A stretch of 64,000 bases of DNA, from NCBI GenBank assembly GCA_964035015.1, contig OZ036008.1, positions 756,001 through 820,000 of the forward strand, read 5' to 3'. Both the position numbers and the translations under genes were made by a program. Shown here piece by piece: positions 11,645-20,796 of this stretch (positions are counted from its first letter, which is position 1; each line of letters starts with the position of its first letter). The notes under the pieces were generated by a model. The model was not told the DNA's origin. It saw only the letters and a list, made by a program, of their open reading frames with translations, and did no database searches. The DNA is from Corallium rubrum (lineage: Eukaryota > Cnidaria > Anthozoa > Scleralcyonacea > Coralliidae).

Positions 11645-12650
11645 TTATCGTGAATGTCTGGCCGTTGACGAATGGTTCAACGTGCTGTAGATTTCGCTTG
11701 TATTCTTCTCCACCTTCGGTAGACCGCAACGAAACCTGGTCTCCCTGCCGGGTTCCTTCTCGTAAGCAGAAGACAATTTGTTTTCCTTCTTTTTCTCCAA
11801 CAAAACTAAATCACCTTCTTGGATGTCTTTATCACTGGCATGAAATTTCTGGTCAATGTAATCTTTATTCGCCTGTTTTCGTTCAGAGTCACGGTCACGG
11901 ACATCTTGATACAAGTCATCTTCTCATCGATTGGTACAAATTCGGGAAATTTCGTTGTCAACTTTCTGCCAAAAAGTAGTTCTGCAGGGCCTTTCCCGGT
12001 TGTTGAGTGACGTGTGGAGCGGAAGGCAAGGATAAATTTATTTAGTTCTATTTGCCATCGTCTGCCTTCTGCATGAGCCACTCTCATTGCTTTGAGGAGG
12101 GATCTGATTTGTCGTTCCACCTCCCCATCAATTGCTCTTGGCCAAAGAGGGATGGTGTGACGGTGTTTGATGCCCAGTTCCTGTAGGTATTCGTCCAACT
12201 TCTTCGATGTAAAGTTCGCAGCATTGTCTGTTCTCACAGCTCTTGGTATACCAAGGCGTCTTCGAATGGTTTCACTGGGTATAGAGCGTATGATATCAAC
12301 CTCCATCCAACGACTAAAATAGTCCAGTAAGACAAGCAAGTACTCTCCTGATGGCATGGAACCAAACAAATCCATAGCAAGTTCTTCCCATGGTTTTTGT
12401 GGCATCACAGTGGGCGTAAGAGGTGGAACTTGAGTGGTTTTCAACACGAGTTGGCCTTGCATTTCTTCTCCGCAACTTGGTCTATGCCCGGCCACCACAC
12501 CTTTGAGCGTAACCTTTCCTTTGTTTTCACCACACCTTGGTGACCTTCATGCGCCAGTTCAAGTACACGAGTGCGAAGTGCTGATGGAATAACTAAACGT
12601 GTTCCTCTGAGAATGACATGTCCAATAAATGTGAGTTCATTGCGCACCGA
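11645..12650 (-). pseudogene. Gypsy integrase (zinc-binding, catalytic core, C-terminal part)
   Basis: Minus-strand frames at 12441-12647, 11806-12498 and 11645-11914 cover an integrase. The HHCC start is ELAHEGHQGVVKTKERLR then VWWPG; the core is WEELAMDLFG, LLVLLDYFSRWMEV and RTDNAANFTS; the end is EGDLVLL. The three pieces lie in different frames, so at least two frameshifts are present. Residues after the second Asp are altered and the expected E-region reads GEVERQIRSLLKA. It belongs to the same element as RNase H (12905-13790), RT (16987-17550) and Gag (17677-18560), and ends at the LTR at 11276-11439. Confidence 0.8.
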
Positions 12651-12659
12651 GCGATAAGG

Positions 12660-13029
12660 TTTGGCACAGTTATTCCAGTTGCCATCAACAAGGCACTGAC
12701 GTACAGCTTGAAGTTCTGTATCAGCAGCGGTTTCTCTCTCAATTTCACTTGAATTCGTAAGGCAGCAGCAGGTACAACCGTTTGCGCAACCACTTGGATA
12801 TATTCATCGTCGTACAACGACTGACTAGAGGCAGGTATATTTGTCAAACGAGACAGTCCATCAGCGATGTTGCGGCGAGATGGAACATAAAATACACGAT
12901 AGTTCTACGGCTGGAGGCGGAGAACCCATCGCTCAATTCGTGCAGACGTTTTCGATGTTGTTGAATAAATTACTTTCAGTGCTTTGTGGTCAATGACAAG
13001 GTCGAACTCTGGGAGAGCATAAAGGTAAA
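12660..13029 (-). pseudogene. Gypsy RNase H C-terminal part and tether
   Basis: The minus-strand frame reads LPEFDLVIDHKALKVIYS then ARIERWVLRLQP, the end of a Gypsy RNase H (F-x-x-x-x-D-H-K-x-L). It is followed by a tether region with MTNIPASSQSLYDDEYIQ. The reading frame is cut at 13030 by a hAT-like repeat; the N-terminal half of RNase H reappears at 13713-13795. Confidence 0.75.
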
Positions 13030-13712
13030 CAGGGGCGGATCCAGAAAATCTGACGGTTGCAAATATGGGACGACACCAAATTAAGGGGGGCCGGTGGCAC
13101 GCCCCCTGGAAATTTTGAAATTGACACCTGTTTAATAATGCCATTTCCTGCATTCTGAGCGGATGTTTTAAACAAATTCTGCCGCACGCGGGGATCAAAT
13201 AATAAACCAACAAGACGCAAATATGATATTACACGTGTAAAATTGTCTTATAACATTGAAGTGAGGTTTCCATATTATATATTGTCTGCACGAGCCCTCA
13301 AAATTGAAAGACTGCGTTGGCGATAGCAACGATCATATAATTCACATTGAACTGCGATCGTAGAACTGTAATTGTAATGATCGCCGATTTTCTATCTCGG
13401 CGATCGCTCTTATTGTGACAGTTGTTTACAAATTGCCGTGATCGCTTAGTTTATTTTATTTTAGGTCAAGCAAGTGAGGCAGTATGCATAGCAATTCTAC
13501 AGGAAACAAGCTCTATTAAACATTTAAACTGTTTGCAAAACTTAACGTAACGATATAAATAGAATGTGATCTATCAATTTACCTCCTTCCATCACTGTAC
13601 TCATTGTACTTATCCACTCATATCGTCGGGTAATCTTCTATTCCAATGAACAAGGAAAACATTTTCAGTATCAACCGCAGAGTAGAATTAAAGTTTAAAT
13701 TAGAATTAAAGA
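13030..13712. mobile_element. hAT-like repeat, copy 3 (inserted in Gypsy RNase H)
   Basis: The left end is CAGGGGCGGATCCAGAAAA, a hAT-like terminus. The next 170 bases are the reverse complement of the core in the copies at 7853 and 10140 (for example TAATGCCATTTCCTGCATTCTGAGC). Gypsy RNase H sequence stops at 13029 and resumes at about 13713, so the insertion fills that interval. The right terminus is not recognisable. Confidence 0.5.
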
Positions 13713-13795
13713 CCAGCACACCAAACGAGAGCAAGTGCTTCCTTTTCAGTTTGACTGTACCGGCGTTCTACACTGCTGAGAGTCCTGCTAGTCCC
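13713..13795 (-). pseudogene. Gypsy RNase H N-terminal fragment
   Basis: The minus-strand frame reads SRTLSSVERRYSQTEKEALA, the signature of Gypsy RNase H (S-R-x-L-x-x-x-E-x-x-Y-x-x-x-E-K-E-A-L-A). It is bounded on the left by the hAT-like insertion and on the right by purine and CA repeats. The RT region that should lie between this and 16987 (about 300 codons) is missing. Confidence 0.8.
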
Positions 13796-13812
13796 ATGGT
13801 TTAAAAATTTGG

Positions 13813-13928
13813 GTGAAGTCTGAGGAGAAAGAGGAGGAGGAGGAGAAAGAGGAGGAGGAGAAAGAGGAGGAGGAGAAAGAAGAGGAGGAGAAAGAGGAGG
13901 AGGAGAAAGAAGAAGAGGAGGAGCAAAT

Positions 13929-13969
<41 letters not shown>
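13813..13969. repeat. (GAGGAGGAGAAA)n and (CA)n simple repeats
   Basis: A purine-only tract at 13813-13927 is followed by a clean CA tract at 13932-13969. A pyrimidine tract of the opposite orientation lies at 15442-15538, so an inverted pair of purine/pyrimidine tracts brackets the ATPase pseudogene between them. Confidence 0.9.
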
Positions 13970-13973
<4 letters not shown>

Positions 13974-14029
13974 CATTTAGCTTAATTAAAATATATATTT
14001 CGGTTTTAGTTCAAACATTTACATATCAA

Positions 14030-15372
14030 ACGTTTTAGTGAGGTCTACTTCTTAGATTCTATTTAGGCGTTTTTATTTTAAAAGTAGCATGATAGTCTTT
14101 CTTGTCTTCGGATGATAATTGGGACACATCTTCTTTTGTCATGGATAAATATTTTTATCTAGTCATCAATAGATGATGTTCATACTCTTCTTTATCATCT
14201 GGGGTCATATTTGCCAAGTCACTTTCTTTCCAATCCGAAGAGCTTTCCCTCTTATGAAAGAAATTATGTTTAAGCGTTGGTTGCTCAACGGTAGGAGGCG
14301 GTGTTACAAAATAGGCTTTCGGTGTAGCAGGAAAACTCCACGGAAGATCGTCAGTTTCTTACTTCATCTTTGGTGTCAAATTTTCTGAAGTTTTTGGAGG
14401 CTGAGTTTGAAGATTAGTCAGAGGTTGAAACTGATTTTGCAGTTGGTTTTGAAACGTCAGAAAACGTCCTAGCTGATTAGAGTAAAGATGCTCTTTTCTT
14501 CAGGTGTTAATTGTGGCGCTTGTACAATATCTTGCATTTTTTGTTCTGTTCTGTATTGTACATGGCATTAACAATCGGAGGTAATTGATAGGATTGCTTT
14601 TGTATGAAACTACCCAGCTGTTGCTGCAGGCCGGAGCCTTCTTCTCCAGGTAGAACATTGGTCTAGAGGCGATGATCGTCGTCCGTGTTCGGCTTTAGAT
14701 CAAGCATTAAATAACCATGAGGGCGACTTGTCGCTTCCTCGTAACTCTTCATAAATTCATGGACATGACTTGGGTTCACCTGCCGTGCCAAGACAGAAAT
14801 TTGTTGCTTATCCCTCGGAGACTTGAAGAGTACAATGTAATGTGCGTTGAAGGCTTGAGGCTGATGTTTCTTGTTTCTTTGGCTTGGTGAAATATGTTCT
14901 GAAGAATATAGATCATGGAGAGATTCCGGTGATGACTTCCCTTAGTAAATAAATTAGCAATACGTTTATCTCTTCATGACTGATCCATGAGATCCATAAG
15001 ACTTCGCTTCGAAACATCAAGAAAATTATCAGAGTCAATGTCGGAAGATATACCCTCGTTTAGTTCAATGTTAGGGGTAGTCTTGATTATTTTTAAATAC
15101 ATGGGCTGCCACTGTCCATAACACCAAATGATACGTTCTGGAGGAGGATTAATCATAGTTTTGGCGTTTTCCAGAAGTCTCTTCACCCAAACTGTTTTCC
15201 CGCTCTGAGTACACCCTGCAACAATGCATGTGAACGGATGCTGCATGACTGTTGCCTCAGTGAGATGTGCTGGTCTTGAATAAGTGCTGTCTTTATGGAA
15301 TTTTTTTATATGACGTTGCACATTGAATAGTGTAGAAAACGTTTTTCCACAAGTGCTGCAGACATAAGACAT
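14030..15372 (-). pseudogene. Zinc-finger ATPase pseudogene
   Basis: Minus-strand sequence starts MSYVCSTCGKTFSTLF at 15372 and keeps the C2H2 finger (C-x2-C, H-x4-H), the Walker A stretch AGCTQSGKTVWVKRLLENAK and WCYGQWQPMYL. It then breaks: the Walker B region is altered (SLMDLMDQS then stop) and later blocks run in several frames. It is homologous to the two intact 443-residue copies at 29103-30434 and 30919-32250. Relative to those it has many substitutions and small indels, showing an older insertion. It encodes no functional protein. Confidence 0.85.
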
Positions 15373-15441
15373 GATCACTCGTTGAGCATGAAAGCATGAG
15401 CAGAATAAATATTTCTATAGAATATCTTATTATATATTTAT

Positions 15442-15538
15442 CTTTCTCCTCCTCTTTCTCCTCCTCCTCCTCTTCCTCCTCCTCCTCCTCCTCTTTCTCC
15501 TCCTCCTCCTTCTCCCCCTCCTCCTCTTTCTCTTCCTT
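15442..15538. repeat. (CTCCTCCTCTTT)n pyrimidine tract
   Basis: This low-complexity tract is the reverse-strand counterpart of the purine tract at 13813-13927. Confidence 0.9.
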
Positions 15539-15540
15539 TT

Positions 15541-16066
15541 GTTCGGCAACGATCGGTTACTGTGATTTCCTCTAAAAATTCATCGCACGAAGATATATTC
15601 ATTAGTGCAACTCGAATTGCGCTAACAACCTCGTGTCTCCGTATCAGTGGAAATGCTTTGCAAGGCTGATTAGCGCCAGAAATCTTGATTACACCGGAGA
15701 GATATTTTGAAAGTTTTGTATTATTAGCGCTAGACGCTATTGTGACTACTGGACAATTTAGACAGCTTGTGTCACGGTGTATCTTATCAGCACTGCATTT
15801 GCCTGGCGTGGGGCCGCATCATTATTGCATAATGATCCTTTGGCGTTTTATTGCCCTCACCTTCACTGGGCTCAATCATCAGTTTGAATTGTGGAAAATA
15901 ATTATATAATTTAATTATGACTTTTTAATAAACGCGGCTGTGGTTCAAGGGGACCATAGCCAATTTATCCCAATTGGTGTATTTCATTTTCCTTTGTGGG
16001 TTGCCCAGTACACAGAGCTCAGTTAATGCAGTGCTGATATTAGTCAGAGAGACGGTGGAAGACATA
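15541..16066. other. Unassigned insert inside the decayed element
   Basis: This does not match either arm of the intact palindromic element. It is AT-rich with one 74-codon chance frame. It may be filler from a rearrangement or a piece of the ancestral larger element. Confidence 0.35.
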
Positions 16067-16138
16067 AAATATTTTAAATTCTATATTACATGTACGCGTG
16101 TTACTAATGACCTCCTCGCCTAGACTTGTCTAATCCCC

Positions 16139-16384
16139 TTAATGACACCTAACGAGTTTGTCTTTTGTATCCTGCATGTGCACTGAGGATAAATATGCAA
16201 ATATCACACTTAGTAACAGAAAGCGTAGCAACCAGCTTGAAGAGTTATCCCGTTTATATTTTCTCATGAAATCATTGATCGTTCTTCTTACGGCTTCTTG
16301 AATTGATTCTTCATCCAAGGATTCGTATACTCTATACACTAGGGTTAGATAAGCGATAATTCGACCAAAACTGTCAACATTCAT
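16139..16384 (-). pseudogene. BH1-like small protein, decayed copy
   Basis: This minus-strand frame is homologous to the 96-residue frames at 28744-29034 and 32319-32609, with the same SFGRIIAYLTLVYRVYESLD block. It carries a shortened Arg run after REAV and loses the C-terminal frame after the hydrophobic segment. Upstream in the same frame it keeps LVWREIAGFWLSNL and the same run of six T, so the upstream reading frame is conserved between copies. Confidence 0.75.
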
Positions 16385-16986
16385 CTCTTCGTAAATAACA
16401 CTCAGATTACTTAACCAAAACCCCGCTATTTCCCTCCAAACCAGCTTTAAGATAAAAAATATAAAGTGTCTCTATCCATTTCTGTTTCGTCGTTCCTCTA
16501 CAAACTAGGCCAAAGTAAACGACAACTCTCTAAAATTGTTAACGCTTATTGCCACCAAACGTGTATAAGACTGTTTGATCATTTAGGTTCTAGCTAATAT
16601 AATATTCAAAGTCTCCATATTATTCAAATAATATTTAGGTTTCACCAGAGCAGTTATCTAAAGGTAATGAAAAGGTAATTACTATTACTTGTAAGGATAT
16701 AAGTCGAGTGCCTTTTGATAATGACGTAACTTCGGGAATTAGTCGGAGAGCTATCGGTTATGACGTATTACACGGGAGGTTGGTTTGAGAATTAGGGTTG
16801 GGGGGTTGGATAAAAGTTAGTGTTAAGAGGGTCCTAAAGGAGACTGAGAAATAATGACGTATGCATAATGAGATTAGGATTAGTTACGGTTAGGAGGTCT
16901 CACAGGAGCCTGAGAATGAGTTGAATATTTAGTTTAATGAGGCGGCATCCCTTTGGCAGCTATAGTGGGGGGGGGGTATCACTACT

Positions 16987-17550
16987 ATCGAGCTTGGAAA
17001 AAATGGTGCTTCCATTTAGGTTTTCCAGTATTTCATCAACGGTGGGTACAGGCAACTTCTCTCGCTTGACAGCTGTATTAGCTCTGCGCATGTCCACACA
17101 GAGCCTGATATCCACCGATGGCTTTGGAGCAACAAAGGCAGGACTTACCCAGGTAGTTGGTCCTTCCACTTGTTCAATGATATCATTGTCCAGAAGTTCA
17201 TTCACCTTCTGAGTCACCTTCGTTTTCAAGGAAAAAGGCATACGTCGTGTCTTCTGGGCCACTGGAGTCATAGAATCATCTATATGCAGTTTAAGTTGAT
17301 AATCCTTGAGTTTCCCAATTCCGTGAAAGACACTCGGATGTTGGACTTTGATCATTGCTTCGAAGGCTGGGTCAGCAGAGTCACAGGTGTCTGTACAAAC
17401 GTTGCACTCAGCTCCAATGCGAAGGATGCCAAGTTCTTTTGCAGTCGAGTAACCCAGCAGGCACCGTCCTCTCTTGACAACAACAAGGTTTGCCATTGTT
17501 TTCGCACTTGGAATATTAAGTTCAACTTTAATCTGTCCAATAACATCGAG
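16987..17550 (-). pseudogene. Gypsy reverse transcriptase, N-terminal part
   Basis: Minus-strand codons include HIDDSMTPVAQKTRRMPFSL, DNDIIEQVEGPTTWVSPAFV, DIRLCVDMRRANTAVKRE and PVPTVDEILENLNGSTIFSK. These are the canonical Gypsy RT blocks 1 to 3 (D-x-x-x-P-V-x-x-x-x-R-R-x-P; W-x-S-P; R-x-C-V-D-x-R-x-x-N). The frame stops at the codons for KLD where the AGTAG terminus of the decayed element begins, so the insertion is between RT blocks 3 and 4. The catalytic Y-x-D-D block is absent from the window. Confidence 0.88.
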
Positions 17551-17567
17551 TCATACAGCCGTTGTGG

Positions 17568-17822
17568 TCAATCTTGAAGACCCGTTGTCAATCCCAGCCT
17601 TTTCAACTCTTGAAAAGTGGTTTCACTGATTAAATTTGTCTCCGAACCAGAATTCACCAGCATTTGCATCTTGTAATTAGAAATGCTGACCATGATAGTT
17701 TGCCCAGTAAAACGCATATGAAAACACACCATTTTCTTCTTCATAGACCTGCTGCTGTTCCTCCACGCAGTTGGCTTGCTTATCATTGTTTTTCTCGCGA
17801 TTGCGAGAATACTCTTGCTCAT
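17568..17822 (-). pseudogene. Gypsy aspartic protease fragment
   Basis: The minus-strand frame contains KMQMLVNSGSETNLIS. Retroviral-type proteases have L-V-D-S-G-S/A here, so the catalytic Asp is replaced by Asn. Upstream, frame changes link it to the zinc-knuckle region at 17677-17919. The Asn in the active site and the frame breaks both mark a dead copy. Confidence 0.75.
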
Positions 17823-18560
17823 TGGAATTGTCCCTTGGTTTCTTGCCGGTTAGTTGAATGCTCTTTCCTCCCCGACAACACAACCCCAAATGCCCATACT
17901 TGCTGCATTTGTAACACATTTTACCTCTAGCAGGACAATATTGATCTCGTGCAATGTGCCCCTTTCGGCCACAATTAAAACAAGTCCTGTCCTCCCTTGT
18001 TTTGCGTGCCTGTTGTGGTGTTGTCGCAGTGAATTAACAACGCGCTCCTCTTCATTTCCAGCGTCATTTGACGAACTTGCTGCTCTACAGCTTCTCATGA
18101 CGAGATTGAGATAGAGCTTCTTCCAACGTGATATTATTTGTTCGTAACGATTTCTTCTTTAGGTCAGTGTCGCTTATCTTATCATTGAGTTGATCTCTTA
18201 AATTATCGTTGAGGGAAGTACAGTACCGAAATCTCAAAGATGTGCTTGTAGTCGTAAACGAGCGATGAATTGATCCGTTGTTTCATCGTCCTTTGGTGTT
18301 AATTGACGAAATACGTGTTTCTAGTAGGGGACATTGTTTTTAACATTAAAATAATTATCAAGCTTCCTAATGCATACCTTGTGTTCGTCGTCTGTCTCAG
18401 CGGCATTAGTTGGTCCTGGATCAACAAGGTCTTCGTAAATATCATGGAGTTGCAAATCTGCCAATTTAAGTAGTTGTGCAATGTTTCGCTTTGCATTCGT
18501 TATCCCTTTCCCTTCGCTGTAATACTGGTACGCTCGTTTCCATTTCCGCCATCGTTCGGC
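17677..18560 (-). pseudogene. Gypsy Gag remnant with zinc knuckle
   Basis: The 3' part holds CYKCSKYGHLGLCC, a CCHC-like knuckle with the last Cys shifted, after a run of Lys and Arg. Upstream, at about 18310-18560, one minus-strand frame reads WRKWKRAYQYYSEGKG, then AQLLKLADLQLHDIYEDL and CIRKLDNYFN, a Gypsy capsid-like region, before a stop. Several frameshifts separate the pieces. The 5' LTR expected upstream is not seen; the region beyond 18590 turns into a different dispersed repeat. Confidence 0.7.
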
Positions 18561-18689
18561 CGTTTGAGACGCTGAGCCTGATAATTCTAACGTAGGTAAG
18601 GGTCATTCATACCCACTGGCCATCCTCGTCGCCTATAAAGTTATTGATACCCACCTGATGCCGCCATATTGACACAGAAATCTGGCAGA

Positions 18690-19000
18690 GGTTATTTTTT
18701 CTCTTTCTCGTTCGCTTTCCGCCCGCACTCCTTATGTCCAGCTGACGATTTCGACGCATCTCCAGCGATCCCCGAAATATCCGATCTCCGAAAGAACCAC
18801 TGCGGAGGAGAGAGTGAAGTTGGTGCTTGTCGTGCTAAATGACAGGAATTTTGGGAAGCACAGAAAATAGTGTTCCAAAACCGAAGACAATGTTCCAAGC
18901 AGATCGGATTCTCCATGTAAACATGTGCCCGGGTTGCATAACTTCACTCGCATTTTTCGATCCAATTGGACTGTCAATCCGCTTCATGTAAACACGGCCT
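18690..19000 (-). repeat. Dispersed repeat (partner at 48330-48460)
   Basis: Read on the minus strand, CACATGTTTACATGGAGAAT and the following bases (TCCGATCTGCTTGGAACATT) match 48340-48400 almost exactly, as does CACGACAAGCACCAACTTCA. Short tails of the form CTTCATGTAAACAnGGCC also recur at about 58400 and 61320. This is a repeat family without recognisable ends. Confidence 0.7.
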
Positions 19001-19018
19001 AACACTATGTATTGTTTA

Positions 19019-19455
19019 TTAAATTGTTATGCGGAGCAGACAGACGCGCATGCATGTCTTTCCGTGGTTGTCGATTTCCCCCTGATCACGTAGATCTTCT
19101 CCGTACCAGATCCTTATTTTTTCTCCGTTTCTGATGTACTTTGGATTTTGGAAGTCAGAAAGGATGAGCTCTGGTGTTGTTGCTGTGTAGTCTGGCAGCC
19201 TGTACCAACCAGATCTAGAAACACTAACTCTTACCGAGGGATAAATGACACGATTCTTTAAATCTGTAACGAGCATGCCAAGGTCGGTAACTTGTGCTGC
19301 ACCACCCCAGTATGAATTCTTAGAAGGACTGTATCCCACAGTACCATTTGTGTGAACCAGTTTCACTGCTCCAATAAACAAGGATGGTCCAGGGTATGCG
19401 AGCTCCAGGTACTGCTTGTCTTTCGCTCGAACATAACCAAGATATTTCCATAGGC
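19019..19455 (-). CDS. Terminal exon of an unidentified host gene
   Basis: This minus-strand exon is open for 145 codons, starts after TTAATATTTATTAG (acceptor-like) and ends with TAA overlapping AATAAA at 19015-19020, a poly(A) signal in the right place. The protein contains blocks such as AVKLVHTNGTVGYSPSKNSY, YPSVRVSVSRSGWYRLPDY and RIWYGEDLRDQGEIDNHGKT. These look like a compact extracellular beta-rich domain, but I cannot name the family. Neutral codon use and no frame breaks suggest a living gene. Upstream exons would lie beyond the Polinton, so that element may sit in an intron. Confidence 0.6.
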
Positions 19456-19576
19456 CTAATAAATATTAAAAGATAGAACGAAGTCTGTACAAGGAAATAT
19501 CAGACTAAGGTCTTGACCAAGCCGCAGGTGACGTTGGTACAAAAAAGACCGAAGTCTGATATTTTCTCGCACAGAC

Positions 19577-20603
19577 AGTAGTATAGGATATGGGGGTACC
19601 AGGCCAGTTTATTTTGGGGCGTGGACGAGATTTTTGTCCACTCCCAGGGCTGTTTTAGAGCTAGCCACATGCATCACTTTTTTCGGAAGTGGTCCTATCA
19701 GCGATTCCACATTTTTGTGCTACTACCGGTCAACTATAGGTAATTTCTGTAGCATCACTTTTTGGCCGTCAGCTAGAATGCTGGTTGGGTGCTTCACCAC
19801 TCCAAGGCGTGGACTATTCCAAGGAATGTTTTTAGTTGGCCACATGCATCACTTTTTGGAAAAGTTTACATTAGGTACGGTGGAAAAGACCACAGCGACC
19901 AAGTGGTTTGGCGATGGTCCCAAGCTTTAGGCTGAGAAGGACGCCCCCGCCCTTCTTGGAGTCACCAAGGTCAAGTCATCCGTATGGTTATGTTGCTGGT
20001 ACCTCCGTCAGCCCCGGCCGTTGGTCCCAGCCGTTGGCCCCAGTGGTTGGCCCTACTTGCCCCGTCAGCGCGACCACTGGAACCACGGCAAAGAACCACG
20101 GCTTGGCTATACGGGTGGTTATAGTTAATGGACCATCTGTTTTTGCCCCCGACTCGCCAGGCCAGTCAGTTGCCACCAGGAATCCAAAACCCAGGAATAC
20201 CAATGACCCAACCTATATGAAATTATTTTTCCATGCAACATAAAGTTTACATCAGGTACGGTGGAAAAGACCACAGAGACCAAGTCGTTTGGCGATGGTC
20301 CCGAGCTTATGCTAAGAAGGACGCCCCATTACTTCTTGGAGTCACCAAGGTCAAGTAATCCATATGGTCATTTACCTAGCACCACACAACAGCTCCGAAC
20401 AGCGGCAACCTGGAGTCCAGGCGGCCACACCGAGCCGAAGGCGAGGTGTTGGGCCGCAATCATACCAGGAGTCACCAGTGTAAAGTCTATTGTGAGTCAG
20501 ATAAAACCTTCCAGCAAATGGACCAGTTTATTTTGCCCCCAACTCGCCAGCCCAGTCGGTTGCCACCGATCTTCCAAAATACAAGTCTTAACAGAATCCA
20601 AGT
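19577..20603 (+). repeat. Polinton left terminal inverted repeat
   Basis: This is about 1.03 kb, complementary to 42047-43100 with high identity. It lacks a 31-base segment present in the right copy just after GGCCAGTTTATTTTGGG. Inside the repeat a block of about 370 bases occurs twice in tandem (starting near 19867 and 20230, each with GGTACGGTGGAAAAGACCAC). Reading frames inside are shadows; no gene is called. Confidence 0.93.
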
Positions 20604-20796
20604 CAGATTTTATGAAGTAGTCCGCAGACTTAAAGAAACCTCATTTTGAATGTACGGAGAGAAATATGTCAAATGCCGGCGTTTTTAAAGCCTTATATTC
20701 ACAGCCTATACTAGCATAAGGGAAAATTGGGAATTTCAGTCGGTTTAGGTACTAGCACCACCTTTTTTACTCAGAAAACGCCCAACCACCCCTTCA

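Larger units (their letters stand above)
13988..16986. mobile_element. Decayed, internally deleted relative of the palindromic element
   Basis: Bases 13988 to about 15375 match the left arm of the element at 28327-33026 (ATPase gene on the minus strand with its 3' flank). Bases 16067-16986 match its right arm (BH1-like gene on the minus strand, then TTAATGAGGCGGCATCCCTT and the G-run). The right end is GGTATCACTACT, that is AGTAGTGATACC read inward, which keeps the AGTAG terminus. It ends exactly inside the Gypsy RT codons for SKLD. The left terminus is gone, together with most of the RT. Bases 15541-16066 match neither arm. The orientation of the two genes can be derived from the palindromic form by one internal deletion. 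Confidence 0.8.

Noticed and set aside
11602-12010. Plus-strand frames of 63-125 codons
   Set aside because: Antisense of the Gypsy integrase.
13706-13976. Ser/Pro/Cys-rich frames across the GAGGAG and CA tracts
   Set aside because: They translate simple repeats only.
19634-20620. Several 70-120 codon frames inside the terminal repeat
   Set aside because: They occur in both terminal repeats, overlap on both strands and lack domain signals, so they are shadows in GC-richer repeat DNA.
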